Position numbers and translations under genes: made by a program
The notes under the pieces: model-generated
Databases searched by the model: none
The model's input: only the letters and a program-made list of their open reading frames with translations
What the model was told of the DNA's origin: nothing
DNA from: Planctomycetaceae bacterium
GTDB taxonomy: Bacteria; Planctomycetota; Planctomycetia; Pirellulales; Pirellulaceae
DNA: 64,000 nt
Direction: 5' to 3'
Assembly: GCA_020638995.1 (NCBI GenBank)
Contig: JACKHM010000002.1
Location: 992,001-1,056,000 of the forward strand
Shown here: positions 36,884-45,310 of the stretch, piece by piece
Position numbering within the stretch: position 1 is the first letter of the stretch
Layout of the letters: each line of letters starts with the position of its first letter

Positions 36884-38572
36884 ATGAAAATCACTTCGAT
36901 CCCACAGATCTATCGCAATGTTCGAAGGTGGACCGAGATCATCACGGTTCTCAGCAAGTACGGCCTGGCTGATTGGATCAGCGGTTTCAAGCTGGAGTTC
37001 GTCAAAGACGCCTTGAAAGCCCGCGACGGCGAAGCGATCGCCCGACATACTCGCGAGGCAAGAATTCGTCTCGCCCTCACCGAACTCGGCCCAACCTTCA
37101 TCAAGCTCGGACAATTATTGAGCACGCGTCCAGACGTTGTGGGGGTGCAATTGGCCGACGAACTCGCCAAATTACAGGCAAATGTTCCCGCGGATCCACC
37201 CGAAAAGATTCGGGCGCTGATTGCCGAAGAGTTGGGCCTGCCTGTCGAGGAGTTGTTCGCCGAATTCGTCGATGAACCGATTGCATCAGCCTCCATCGGA
37301 CAAGTCCACGCCGCACGACTAGTCAGTGGTGAGGAAGTCGCTGTCAAAGTCCAGCATCTCGGCATCGAGAGCACGGTTCGCGAGGACCTCGATGTATTGG
37401 GTGGACTCGCACAACTCGCTGAGTTAATACCCGAGTTTGCACCTTACCGCCCCCTAGCAACAGTCGCCGAGATGGCGCGGACCTTGCGACGCGAGCTCGA
37501 TTTTGGTCGAGAAGAACGAAACTTGCTTCAGTTCGAGGTTCAGTTTGCGGATAACCCGTTCATCCGCATTCCGAAACCGATCACGGAGCTTTGTACGCCG
37601 CGAGTCCTGACGATGGAGCGGATCGACGGCACGAAATTAGAGAATACACAACAACTCATCGCTGCTGGGATTGACCTCACCGAAGTCGCTCGTCGTGGAG
37701 CCGAACTTTACCTCGACATGATTTTCACACACGGCTTTTATCACGCCGATCCGCATCCTGGAAACATTGTCGTTTTGCCGAACAATGTAATTGGCTTGCT
37801 TGACTTCGGTATGGTGGGACGACTGGACGAGCGTCTCCGTGAAGATATCGAAGAAATGCTGCTGGCGATCGTCAATCAAGACGTGACAATTTTGGCATCC
37901 CTAATCAAACGCGTCGGCACCATCCCTCCCGGCCTTGATGAGGGAGCGCTTTCAATCGACATCGCGGATTTCGTCGGCCACTATGCAACGCAATCACTCG
38001 ACCAATTCGACCTGGGTGGCGCGTTGACCGAAATGACGCAACTCATTCACCGCCACCGCATCTCGTTGCCACCGCAAGTGGGATTGCTGATCAAGACGTT
38101 GGTGACGCTGGAAGGCACGACAAAAATGTTATGCCCGAAGTTCAGCCTGATGGAGGTCATGCGTCCCTTCCAACGTAAGATGTTGCTACGCCGTCTGTCG
38201 CCAGCAAGGCAGTTGCGAAAAGCCCGACGAGTCTACTTCGAACTCGAGCAACTTGCCGAAATCGTACCACGCCGCCTGGGTGAGATCCTCGAGCAGATCC
38301 AAGCAGGCAAGTTTGATGTCCATCTTGATCACCGCGGGCTCGGACCATCCGTGAACCGATTGGTCCTTGCGATGATGGCCAGTTCGCTCTTTTTAGGATC
38401 GTCGCTCATGCTCAGCCAGCAAGTTCCGCCGCTCATCTTCCCCGAGAACAACTACTTCGGTCTGGAAAAGCTTTCAATCCTTGGCTTGGGCGGCTGCTTT
38501 GTCAGCATTCTTGTGGGGCTGAGATTACTTCGGGCGATTGGAAAATCGGGACATTTGGACCGGCGAGAGTAG
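36884..38572 (+). CDS. ABC1/UbiB family kinase-like protein
   Basis: 562 residues from ATG 36884; a GTG at 36857 would only add a non-homologous tail, and MKITSIPQIYRNVRRW is a typical family start. The KxGQ motif is in GPTFIKLGQLLSTRPDV, the Ala-rich loop in EPIASASIGQVHAARL, and the catalytic segment in HGFYHADPHPGNIVVL followed by LLDFGMVGRL. Two hydrophobic helices at the C-terminus (LVLAMMASSLFLGSSLML and LSILGLGGCFVSILVGLRLL) anchor it in the membrane. UbiB proteins support quinone biosynthesis; planctomycetes use menaquinone, so the exact role here is inferred. Confidence 0.92.
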   Translation: MKITSIPQIYRNVRRWTEIITVLSKYGLADWISGFKLEFVKDALKARDGEAIARHTREARIRLALTELGPTFIKLGQLLSTRPDVVGVQLADELAKLQANVPADPPEKIRALIAEELGLPVEELFAEFVDEPIASASIGQVHAARLVSGEEVAVKVQHLGIESTVREDLDVLGGLAQLAELIPEFAPYRPLATVAEMARTLRRELDFGREERNLLQFEVQFADNPFIRIPKPITELCTPRVLTMERIDGTKLENTQQLIAAGIDLTEVARRGAELYLDMIFTHGFYHADPHPGNIVVLPNNVIGLLDFGMVGRLDERLREDIEEMLLAIVNQDVTILASLIKRVGTIPPGLDEGALSIDIADFVGHYATQSLDQFDLGGALTEMTQLIHRHRISLPPQVGLLIKTLVTLEGTTKMLCPKFSLMEVMRPFQRKMLLRRLSPARQLRKARRVYFELEQLAEIVPRRLGEILEQIQAGKFDVHLDHRGLGPSVNRLVLAMMASSLFLGSSLMLSQQVPPLIFPENNYFGLEKLSILGLGGCFVSILVGLRLLRAIGKSGHLDRRE

Positions 38573-38837
38573 ACGGCTCGTCAATCATCTCCTCGGCCTG
38601 ACGTTGCTGTTCGCGAGCCGCCAAGCATTCGTTCAATAACGCTTCCACGCGTGCGTTGAGCGAGGCAAGATCGTTCAACAAAGCCTCTTGCCGGTCGTCA
38701 ATTTCATCGATCAGCGTTCGTTGTGCTTCCGGTGTGCTCATGCGCAACGTCTTGGTGGGTTTTCGCGGACGGCGGGGACGAGCAACTTTCCGTTTCCGGG
38801 TAGCTCGCTTTCGAAGTGTTCGTGTTGCAGTTGGCAT
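38502..38837 (-). CDS. small basic coiled-coil protein
   Basis: 111 residues from ATG 38837. The first 35 residues are highly basic (TRTLRKRATRKRKVARPRRP), like a nucleic-acid-binding tail. A helical, heptad-like stretch follows (DEIDDRQEALLNDLASLNAR to about residue 80), then a Pro-rich tail. It overlaps the end of the UbiB-family gene by 71 bases, tail to tail. No family is recognised. The composition argues for a real gene. Confidence 0.55.
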   Translation of the reverse strand: MPTATRTLRKRATRKRKVARPRRPRKPTKTLRMSTPEAQRTLIDEIDDRQEALLNDLASLNARVEALLNECLAAREQQRQAEEMIDEPSTLAGPNVPIFQSPEVISAPQEC

Positions 38838-39102
38838 CGGTTGTTCCCGCCGTGAGCTTTGCACCGGCTCTGAAAGGTCCGATTATAGAGTCTGGAGAAG
38901 CGAGATGCACGCGCTAAGATCCGGGCCATTCTGGGATATACCGGTCACTCTGGACGGATTTGGGGCTCAAGCTCGATTGGTAGCACATCGTAGGTCGAGA
39001 TTTTTCCCCGGAGACGGAGTCGCCCCGGCTCGCTCATTTGCGTACCGTCGCTAGAATCGGAGGTTACCGGCGAAAAAGTCTTTCCGGCTAAAAGGTTCCG
39101 CG

Positions 39103-39624
39103 GTGCTCATATTAGGACAGATCACACCCCCCGACCTCCACGGATTCCTGCCCACGCGGGGTTCGGTGATGCTCGATTTTGTGTTTGTCGCCCTGTTCGC
39201 GGTGATTCCCGTAATGGCTTGGAGCATCTATCTCGTCAAATTTCGTAAGCCCGACGAGGTGTACAAGTGCGAGTGGCATAAGCGCATTCAACTCGCGCTT
39301 GGCGTGATTCTACTTGTGGCTGTGACAGCATTTGAGGTGGATATGCGATTCATCACAAAAGACTGGCGGTCACTTGCCGAGGCCTCGCCTTTTTACGCCT
39401 CGAAGATCGTAGATTACAGCCTTTGGCTTCATCTTTGTTTTGCGGTTCCAACACCATTGCTCTGGATTTTCGTGATCATCCGCGCGTTGCAAAGATTTCC
39501 GAGCCCGGCAGCCCCAAGCGACTACAGTGCGTATCACATGGTGTGGGGTAAGGTCGCGGCGACCGCAATGTTTCTTACTGCTGTCACCGGCTGGGTGTTC
39601 TATTGGCTAGCGTTCGTCGCCTGA
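39103..39624 (+). CDS. DUF420 membrane protein
   Basis: 173 residues from GTG 39103 (ATG 39169 is the alternative). Four to five hydrophobic helices: FVFVALFAVIPVMAWSIYLV, LALGVILLVAVTAFEVDM, LWLHLCFAVPTPLLWIFVII and AATAMFLTAVTGWVFYWLAF. The histidines in KCEWHKRIQ, LWLHLCF and SAYHMVWGK match the spacing in DUF420 proteins, which in several bacteria are linked to cytochrome oxidase assembly. No oxidase genes are in this window. Convergent with the phosphatase gene (9-base gap). Confidence 0.85.
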   Translation: MLILGQITPPDLHGFLPTRGSVMLDFVFVALFAVIPVMAWSIYLVKFRKPDEVYKCEWHKRIQLALGVILLVAVTAFEVDMRFITKDWRSLAEASPFYASKIVDYSLWLHLCFAVPTPLLWIFVIIRALQRFPSPAAPSDYSAYHMVWGKVAATAMFLTAVTGWVFYWLAFVA

Positions 39625-39633
39625 CCGGCGGCG

Positions 39634-41259
39634 TTACTCTGCGTTTCGCGAAAACGCCACCAGGCAAGTATCATCTTCCTGAGGCATACCCATTGTGAAT
39701 TCGTTAACATCTTGCAGCAGTTTGCCCGTCGCTTCTCGTGCCGTCTTTGCCGTAGCAAGCGATCGGCGAATCCGTTCGATGCCATACTGCTGTCCAGAAG
39801 GGCTCGGACATTCACTGATGCCATCCGTGTACATCACGACCACGTCTCCTGGTTCAAGAGCAATCGTGGCTTGTTGATACGAGATCCCCGCGTCGATCCC
39901 AAGCGGTGGACTGGAAATCTCAGGTGCGATTTCTTCCACTTTCCCCGTCTTGGCACGACGGATCAATGGCGGCATGTGCCCCGCATTCACGACGGTCAAC
40001 TCGTGCCGCAAAGGGTCAAGCACACACAATGCGAATGTAATGAAAAAACTAAAAGTCTGCTTGGTGAGCTGCTGATTGAGCGATTGCACCGCATCGCTGG
40101 GAATAATGTCGGTGACGAGGCAATATCGCGTCTCGCTGCATAGCCTTGCCATCAACAATGCGGCAGGAACACCATGCCCCGCAACGTCGCCGACAGCAAT
40201 CGCAAGTTGTCCGTCGGGCAAGTCGGTGTAGCCAAAGTAATCACCTCCGACTGCATCTGCGGGGTTGTAGTAGTCGGAGATCTGGTAGCCCTCAATATTC
40301 GGATGGTCTTCGGGCAAGAAGTGTTGCTGAACCGCCCGTGCCGTTTCCATGTCGCGCTCGCGACGATCGAATTGCAACTGGGTTTCGTGCAGCCGCGCGT
40401 GATCGACGGCCTGACCAACGAGATTCGCAATATTGACGAGGATATCAAGATCTTCGGAGTTAAACTGATGAGCCGGATCTTGTGCATCGAGATGAATCAT
40501 GCCGAACGCTTCGTTCGCCGCACCGACGAGCGGAGCACATAACACCGAGCGCATCTTGAGGTCAAGCACGGAGTCACTGGCCTGAAATCGTTCGTCATCT
40601 CCCGCGTCAGTACTTAACACCGCCTTGCATTGTGACAGGACCGTATTCGTTATCGTACGACTGATCGGAGGGGGAGCATTGGCTTTGCTACCGGGATTCT
40701 TTACCGCATAGGGAATCGGATCCTCGCCAGGTCGTTCCGAAACCATGATGCAACCTCGACTCGCCTCGGGAAGAATCTGAAAGATATTCTCGAGTACGTT
40801 CGGGAGAATGGTCTTTAAGTCGAGTGACACTCCAAGACTTCGCGTAATGTCGAGCAACGCTCGCCACTTTGGGGCCGTTTGGCTGTCATCCGTGATTCCA
40901 ACCGCACCAAGTACGTCGACTGACGTGATGATGGTAGACGGTCGATCGGTCTTACCTCCGCCCTCATTCGAATCAACCGAGAAAATAACCCGCACTTGGC
41001 TGATTTGCACTTCATCGTTGTCGCACAAACGCTCCGGTGACCTGATGATTTCACCGTTGAGTCGCGTGCCATGCTGGCTGCCAACGTCGTCGATGACATA
41101 ATGATCGCCTTGTTTGACAAACCGAGCGTGGCGGCGGGAAACGGTCGAATCTTTCAAAACAACTTGGCAATCGGGATGGCGCCCCAGCATCGTCTCACGG
41201 TCACTTAACGAGTAAGTTTCACCCGCATTCGCACCGGAGATGATTTTGATGGTTGCCAT
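39634..41259 (-). CDS. FHA-GAF-PP2C (SpoIIE-type) serine phosphatase
   Basis: 541 residues from ATG 41259. An FHA domain occupies about residues 3-95 (LGRHPDCQVVLKDSTVSRRHARF, GSQHGTRLNGE), recognising phosphothreonine peptides. A GAF domain follows (about 125-285), then a PPM/SpoIIE phosphatase (about 325-540) with GGDYFGYTDLPDGQLAIAVGDVAGHG and VVMYTDGISECPSPSG, which hold the metal-binding aspartates. This domain order suits a signalling phosphatase that reads Ser/Thr phosphorylation and a small ligand. Target proteins, such as an anti-anti-sigma factor, are not encoded nearby. Confidence 0.93.
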   Translation of the reverse strand: MATIKIISGANAGETYSLSDRETMLGRHPDCQVVLKDSTVSRRHARFVKQGDHYVIDDVGSQHGTRLNGEIIRSPERLCDNDEVQISQVRVIFSVDSNEGGGKTDRPSTIITSVDVLGAVGITDDSQTAPKWRALLDITRSLGVSLDLKTILPNVLENIFQILPEASRGCIMVSERPGEDPIPYAVKNPGSKANAPPPISRTITNTVLSQCKAVLSTDAGDDERFQASDSVLDLKMRSVLCAPLVGAANEAFGMIHLDAQDPAHQFNSEDLDILVNIANLVGQAVDHARLHETQLQFDRRERDMETARAVQQHFLPEDHPNIEGYQISDYYNPADAVGGDYFGYTDLPDGQLAIAVGDVAGHGVPAALLMARLCSETRYCLVTDIIPSDAVQSLNQQLTKQTFSFFITFALCVLDPLRHELTVVNAGHMPPLIRRAKTGKVEEIAPEISSPPLGIDAGISYQQATIALEPGDVVVMYTDGISECPSPSGQQYGIERIRRSLATAKTAREATGKLLQDVNEFTMGMPQEDDTCLVAFSRNAE

Positions 41260-41357
41260 ACCGACGACCGCTGTAGTAATAGTTCCAAACAACCGTTCGC
41301 TCGCCGCTGGCCTTACGAAGAATTGAAGACTTCATGAGGCTGCTCATCAACGCGATT

Positions 41358-42899
41358 TTACGTCGTAACCGAAGTGGTGTTCTGTGTCAGCACAATGCGA
41401 TTTACTGCATCAAGAATCGCCAGCACAGTGGCCTCGACGGTGTCCGTCGAAACTCCACGTCCTCGGAAACTCGTACCATTGTACTCAATTTCTAAAGTTA
41501 CTTCGCCCAATGCGTCATGGCCGAGCGTAGCACTGCGAACTTGATAGTCCTTACATCGCAGTCGGATTCCGGTGATCTTTTCGGTCGCGAGAAAAGCAGC
41601 GTCGATCGGGCCATCGCCATCCGACAACTCTTCGGTAAACTCTTGATCACCGTGCCGCAGGGTCAGACTCACTTTTGGCTTTCTTCCGGTTCCCGAAGTC
41701 GCCTCAAACGAGACTACCGACCATTCTTGTTCCGGCGCCGAATGTATCTGTTTCTCGATCAGAGCCGCAATATCTCCGTCGTAAATCTCTTTCTTCTTGT
41801 CGGCGAGATCTTTAAACTCCTCGAAGACCGCGTGAAGCTGCTCTCCGGTTAAACGATATCCAAGAGAATTTGCGCGGTCCGCGAGTGCCGCGCGACCGCT
41901 GTGCTTGCCTAAAACCAAATCGGTTTTTGTAAAGCCCACGTCCTCAGGCCGCATGATTTCGTAGGTTGTGCGTTCCTTCAACATCCCGTCCTGGTGAATT
42001 CCCGCCTCGTGGGCAAACGCGTTTCTCCCAACAATCGCTTTGTTCCGTTGTACCTGAATTCCGGTGATCGACGAAACCAATCGACTGCTAGGGACGAGAC
42101 GTTGCGTGTTGATGCCGGTTTCGCAACCGTAAAAGTCGCTGCGAGTTCGCATAGCCATGACAACCTCTTCGAGTGAGCAGTTTCCCGCTCGCTCACCGAT
42201 GCCATTAATCGTGCATTCGATCTGTCCGGCGCCATTGGTAATGGCGGACAGGCTATTGGCAACTGCCAGGCCAAGATCGTTATGGCAGTGAACGCTGATG
42301 ACCGCCTTATCAATGTTGGGCACGCGATCGCACAACATCTTGATCGTCTCACCCATTTGAGCCGGAGTCGCATAGCCGACGGTATCGGGGATATTGACAG
42401 TCGTCGCCCCCGCATCGATAGCCGCCTCTACCACCTCGCATAGAAAGTCTCGCTCGGTGCGAGCCGCGTCTTCGGGCGAGAACTCAACATTATCACAGTA
42501 CGACACTGCTCGTGTCACGCCGGCCACCGCTCGTTTGACGATTTCCTCGGTCGTCATCTTTAGCTTGAACTCGCGATGAATGGCGCTGGTCGCGAGAAAG
42601 ACGTGTATGCGCGCCGCCTCGGCATGTTTCAATGCCTCCCAGGCCCGGTCGATATCACCCTCCGCACAGCGGGCCAACCCACATATTGTCGAACCTCGAA
42701 TTGAGCGGGAAATCTCCTGGACCGCCTCAAAATCGCCGGGCGAAGCGATGGGAAAGCCAGCCTCGATTACGTCGACTCCCAGATCCACCAGAGCCTGGGC
42801 GATCTCCATCTTTTCGTTCAGATTCATGCTCGCGCCCGGTGATTGCTCGCCGTCGCGTAAGGTTGTGTCAAAAATAACGATTCGTCGATTGTCAGTCAT
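41358..42899 (-). CDS. leuA: 2-isopropylmalate synthase
   Basis: 513 residues. Catalyses the first committed step of leucine synthesis (acetyl-CoA plus 2-oxoisovalerate). The HMGL-like barrel shows FDTTLRDGEQSPGASMNLNEK, VSVHCHNDLGLAVANSL with the metal-binding HxH, and GIGERAGNCSLEEVVMAM. The C-terminal LeuA regulatory domain is present (residues about 385-505), so feedback inhibition by leucine is expected. It is transcribed alone, behind a 360-base leader holding a Leu-rich peptide and a terminator, listed separately. AAAGG about 8 bases upstream of ATG serves as ribosome-binding site. Confidence 0.97.
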   Translation of the reverse strand: MTDNRRIVIFDTTLRDGEQSPGASMNLNEKMEIAQALVDLGVDVIEAGFPIASPGDFEAVQEISRSIRGSTICGLARCAEGDIDRAWEALKHAEAARIHVFLATSAIHREFKLKMTTEEIVKRAVAGVTRAVSYCDNVEFSPEDAARTERDFLCEVVEAAIDAGATTVNIPDTVGYATPAQMGETIKMLCDRVPNIDKAVISVHCHNDLGLAVANSLSAITNGAGQIECTINGIGERAGNCSLEEVVMAMRTRSDFYGCETGINTQRLVPSSRLVSSITGIQVQRNKAIVGRNAFAHEAGIHQDGMLKERTTYEIMRPEDVGFTKTDLVLGKHSGRAALADRANSLGYRLTGEQLHAVFEEFKDLADKKKEIYDGDIAALIEKQIHSAPEQEWSVVSFEATSGTGRKPKVSLTLRHGDQEFTEELSDGDGPIDAAFLATEKITGIRLRCKDYQVRSATLGHDALGEVTLEIEYNGTSFRGRGVSTDTVEATVLAILDAVNRIVLTQNTTSVTT

Positions 42900-42959
42900 A
42901 TTTATTGCCTTTGATTGCTGAGCTCACTGTATGTCCTTCCCTTTTCACGCTTGGCGGAA

Positions 42960-42978
42960 CGCCGGTCCTGGACCGGCG
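42960..42978 (-). promoter_or_regulatory. palindrome between leuA attenuator and leuA
   Basis: CGCCGGTCCTGGACCGGCG is palindromic except for its central base, and lies 61 bases upstream of the leuA start on the leader side of the gene. No T-tract follows on either strand. It could be a protein-binding operator or an RNA hairpin that stabilises the leuA message. Confidence 0.5.
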
Positions 42979-43059
42979 CGAGAAGTAACAACTCGGCACG
43001 TGATCGGCAAATCCTGCGGCGGCGTTGAATCGGGCGGTTCATTCTGGTCAGATCCCAAC

Positions 43060-43090
43060 AAAAAACCCCAAGGCGAAGAAAGCCTCGGGG
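43060..43090 (-). terminator. intrinsic terminator in the leuA leader (attenuator)
   Basis: On the minus strand CCCCGAGGC (43090-43082) pairs with GCCTTGGGG (43074-43066), eight of nine positions, around a 7-base loop, followed directly by TTTTTT (43065-43060). It lies about 160 bases before the leuA start and 35 bases after the stop codon of the Leu-rich leader peptide, so it terminates transcription before leuA. Confidence 0.85.
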
Positions 43091-43124
43091 TTCGCTTTGC
43101 GTGTTAGAAGGTGGCGAGTATCCC

Positions 43125-43184
43125 CTACGGCTGGTGGCAACCAAGCGTTAGGAGTAGAAGCAGGGCTAAATGATTCGTCTTCAT
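43125..43184 (-). CDS. Leu-rich leader peptide upstream of leuA
   Basis: ATG 43184 to TAG 43125 encodes MKTNHLALLLLLTLGCHQP. Seven of 19 residues are leucine, five of them consecutive, written with TTA, CTG, CTT, CTA, CTC, CTA and CTT. A GTG three codons upstream (43193) is an alternative start. Placed between a promoter and an intrinsic terminator ahead of leuA, it fits a ribosome-stalling sensor of charged tRNA-Leu. The LTLGC ending also resembles a lipoprotein signal, but the peptide stops three residues later. No strong ribosome-binding site is visible. Confidence 0.7.
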   Translation of the reverse strand: MKTNHLALLLLLTLGCHQP

Positions 43185-43261
43185 CGGTTTCACCGAGCCA
43201 ACTCGCTCGCCTTGGTAATCGGCCCCTAACGACCGCTAAATCTAAAACTCACAGGAGTTTG

Positions 43262-43290
43262 AGTTTATCCACGCTCCAGTATTGGGTCAA
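43262..43290 (-). promoter_or_regulatory. putative sigma-70 promoter of the leuA leader
   Basis: On the minus strand TTGACC (43290-43285) and TAAACT (43267-43262) are separated by exactly 17 bases. Transcription would begin near 43255, giving a leader of about 195 bases to the terminator. Confidence 0.6.
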
Positions 43291-43486
43291 GCTCGCGCTT
43301 CGACAGAAGACCGATCCACGACCGACTAAGTACACACAGCTCGCCCGTGAGAGACACAACCCGGAAAACCATGTTCGCGGCAAACAGATCAGATCGTATA
43401 CTTTGACTTAGGAAAATCCGAAGTGTTGTTGTCGGAGTCAGTACGGCGATTCCCGAGCAGGTGGAATTTCATATTGCGAGAGCGAG

Positions 43487-43714
43487 ATGGCTGGCGAATT
43501 CCTGGACCTTTCTAGCGAACCAGAACCAACGACTAACGCGCCCCAATCCCGGCGATTTCTGGGGGTGCAGTTCGCCTGCTGTGGCGTTTACTCACGAATT
43601 TACGTAAACAAGGACGGCACAGCGTATTCGGGCAACTGTCCGAAGTGCATGAAACGAATCGAGATGAAGATCGGCCCCGGTGGAACAGACAGTCGGTTTT
43701 TCACTGCGTATTGA
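43487..43714 (+). CDS. small Cys-containing planctomycete protein
   Basis: 75 residues. Residues 27-56 carry FACCGVYSRIYVNKDGTAYSGNCPKC, a CC pair and a CPKC pair that could bind one zinc ion as a ribbon. The first 25 residues are polar and probably flexible. No signal peptide. It is the first of three same-strand genes (gaps of 85 and 18 bases). Function unknown; I recognise it only as a small zinc-ribbon-like protein. Confidence 0.75.
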   Translation: MAGEFLDLSSEPEPTTNAPQSRRFLGVQFACCGVYSRIYVNKDGTAYSGNCPKCMKRIEMKIGPGGTDSRFFTAY

Positions 43715-43799
43715 GCCGTTTCGACGTTTCCTCTATGATCCGCCAGCTCGTCGATGGCTGACTCCAGCCTGATGTTACGTCCTGCAACGGAATTCGAAG

Positions 43800-44288
43800 A
43801 TGTTCGAGTTCGAGATTCAACGATCCACGAAACATTGCGCTAAAACCGAACGCGAATTTCGGCCTGGCGAGACGTACTTTTCAGTGCTGGTCTCGGAAGG
43901 CGCGGAAGTCGTCCGCTACGACTATTGTCAAGAAGCATGGAGCGAGCCGCCCGAGAATGCCGTTGGCTGGTGGAAGTCGCTGATGCCCGAACCCAACTCG
44001 AAAAAGGTGAATTGGGCGCCCAACGACGTGATGTTGAATTATTTCGAGCAGTTGGAAAACGATCCGGTGAAAGCCGACGTGCGTTACGTGCTGGCGTTGC
44101 TAATGGTGCGCCGCCGAATCGTTCGGCTCGAAGATACCGAAACAGACGAAGAGGGAAGTGAACAACTCGTGCTTTACTGCCCAAAGACCGAAGCGGACTA
44201 CAAAGTTCGCGTGCTTGACCCATCGCCGGAACGAGCCGCCGAAATTCAAGAAGAATTATCGACACTGCTGTATGGCGACGCCGCCTGA
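43800..44288 (+). CDS. conserved-looking acidic protein of unknown function
   Basis: 162 residues, acidic, without signal peptide or membrane helix. The N-terminal part has three cysteines (residues 13, 43 and later) in KHCAKTEREFRPGETYFSVL and RYDYCQEAW, and a Trp-rich motif (VGWWKSLMPEP). The C-terminal half is helical and ends in an amphipathic helix (ERAAEIQEELSTLLYGD). It lies between the zinc-ribbon-like protein and the LolA-like lipoprotein, so the three may share a role. No family recognised. Confidence 0.8.
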   Translation: MFEFEIQRSTKHCAKTEREFRPGETYFSVLVSEGAEVVRYDYCQEAWSEPPENAVGWWKSLMPEPNSKKVNWAPNDVMLNYFEQLENDPVKADVRYVLALLMVRRRIVRLEDTETDEEGSEQLVLYCPKTEADYKVRVLDPSPERAAEIQEELSTLLYGDAA

Positions 44289-44306
44289 CGGACTTTGGCT
44301 GCGGCA

Positions 44307-45296
44307 ATGAAGCCGCTCGAAAAGAAACACAGCAAGGATGCTGATTTGAATCGGACGTTTGGATTTGGTTGCCTTCTCTTGACCCTGTTCGTGGCGAGCG
44401 GGGCGACGTGTCATCGCAACACGTTTGGAGTCGATCCAATGGCACCGGCTGCCTTTGTGAGCCCGCCAACGCTGGACGACATCATTTACGCCGTCAACGC
44501 TAACACCGGTCGCGTGCAGCAATTGCACTCAGATACCGCTACGCTATCGATTGACTCGTATCCCGGCCTCCGAACTTCCGTCTCACTCGAACGTGATAGT
44601 CGCTTCCGCCTGAAGTCTAAGTCAGTCCTTGGGCCGGAACTGGATATTGGCAGCAACGATGACCTATTCTGGTTCTGGGCAAAACGCAATCCCGATCCCG
44701 TCGTCTTCTTCGCGAGCCATCGCGAATTCGCCGAGAGCCCCACGCGCGGAATGTTCCCGGTAGACCCGCATTGGTTAATCGAAGCCATCGGTCTGGTGCA
44801 GCTCGAACCAGGCGGCATGCACGAAGGGCCGTTCCCTCGGGGTGATGGGCGAGTTGAAATCCGGACGCAGTTGGCGCGAGCCACCGGTCCTGTGACACGT
44901 ATCCTTGTTATCGACGAGCGCTACGGTTGGATCACAGAACAACACTTAATCGACTCCACCGGCCGATCCGTCGCGTCATCCCGAACCAGCGGCCACCGAT
45001 TCTACCCAACCGCAGCGGTCGCTCTACCGCATCGCATCGAGATTGAGATGCCAGATACTCAACTCTCGTTTTCGATTGAGGTCAACGAATACGCCGTCAA
45101 CTCGCTGTATGGTAGTCCCGAGCAATTGTGGGCCATGCCACGATTCGAAGGCTTTACACCCGTGAACATTGCAGCACCGCATTTCGCTCCACCGGCTAAC
45201 CCGATTACCAGTTCCCGCCGCGGCATCCAACCCATCGAACGTCCGTCACGTCTTTCTCAACAGCCCGCCTACCGCGGCCATTCCCCGATCCGGTAG
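44307..45296 (+). CDS. exported LolA-like lipoprotein candidate
   Basis: 329 residues from ATG 44307. A basic N-terminus is followed by FGFGCLLLTLFVASGATC, a hydrophobic core ending at Cys35, consistent with a lipobox. The body is a series of beta strands (DTATLSIDSYPGLRTSVSLERDSRFRLKS) resembling the LolA/LolB fold that handles lipoprotein or lipid cargo. The tail after about residue 285 is Pro/Ser-rich and likely disordered. Third gene of the small cluster starting at 43487. The fold call is by pattern only. Confidence 0.72.
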   Translation: MKPLEKKHSKDADLNRTFGFGCLLLTLFVASGATCHRNTFGVDPMAPAAFVSPPTLDDIIYAVNANTGRVQQLHSDTATLSIDSYPGLRTSVSLERDSRFRLKSKSVLGPELDIGSNDDLFWFWAKRNPDPVVFFASHREFAESPTRGMFPVDPHWLIEAIGLVQLEPGGMHEGPFPRGDGRVEIRTQLARATGPVTRILVIDERYGWITEQHLIDSTGRSVASSRTSGHRFYPTAAVALPHRIEIEMPDTQLSFSIEVNEYAVNSLYGSPEQLWAMPRFEGFTPVNIAAPHFAPPANPITSSRRGIQPIERPSRLSQQPAYRGHSPIR

Positions 45297-45310
45297 GTCG
45301 GAGCCGGTGA

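Noticed and set aside
42902..43144. 80-codon minus-strand frame just upstream of leuA
   Set aside because: It runs through the leuA leader terminator and is Arg/Ser-rich with no family features.
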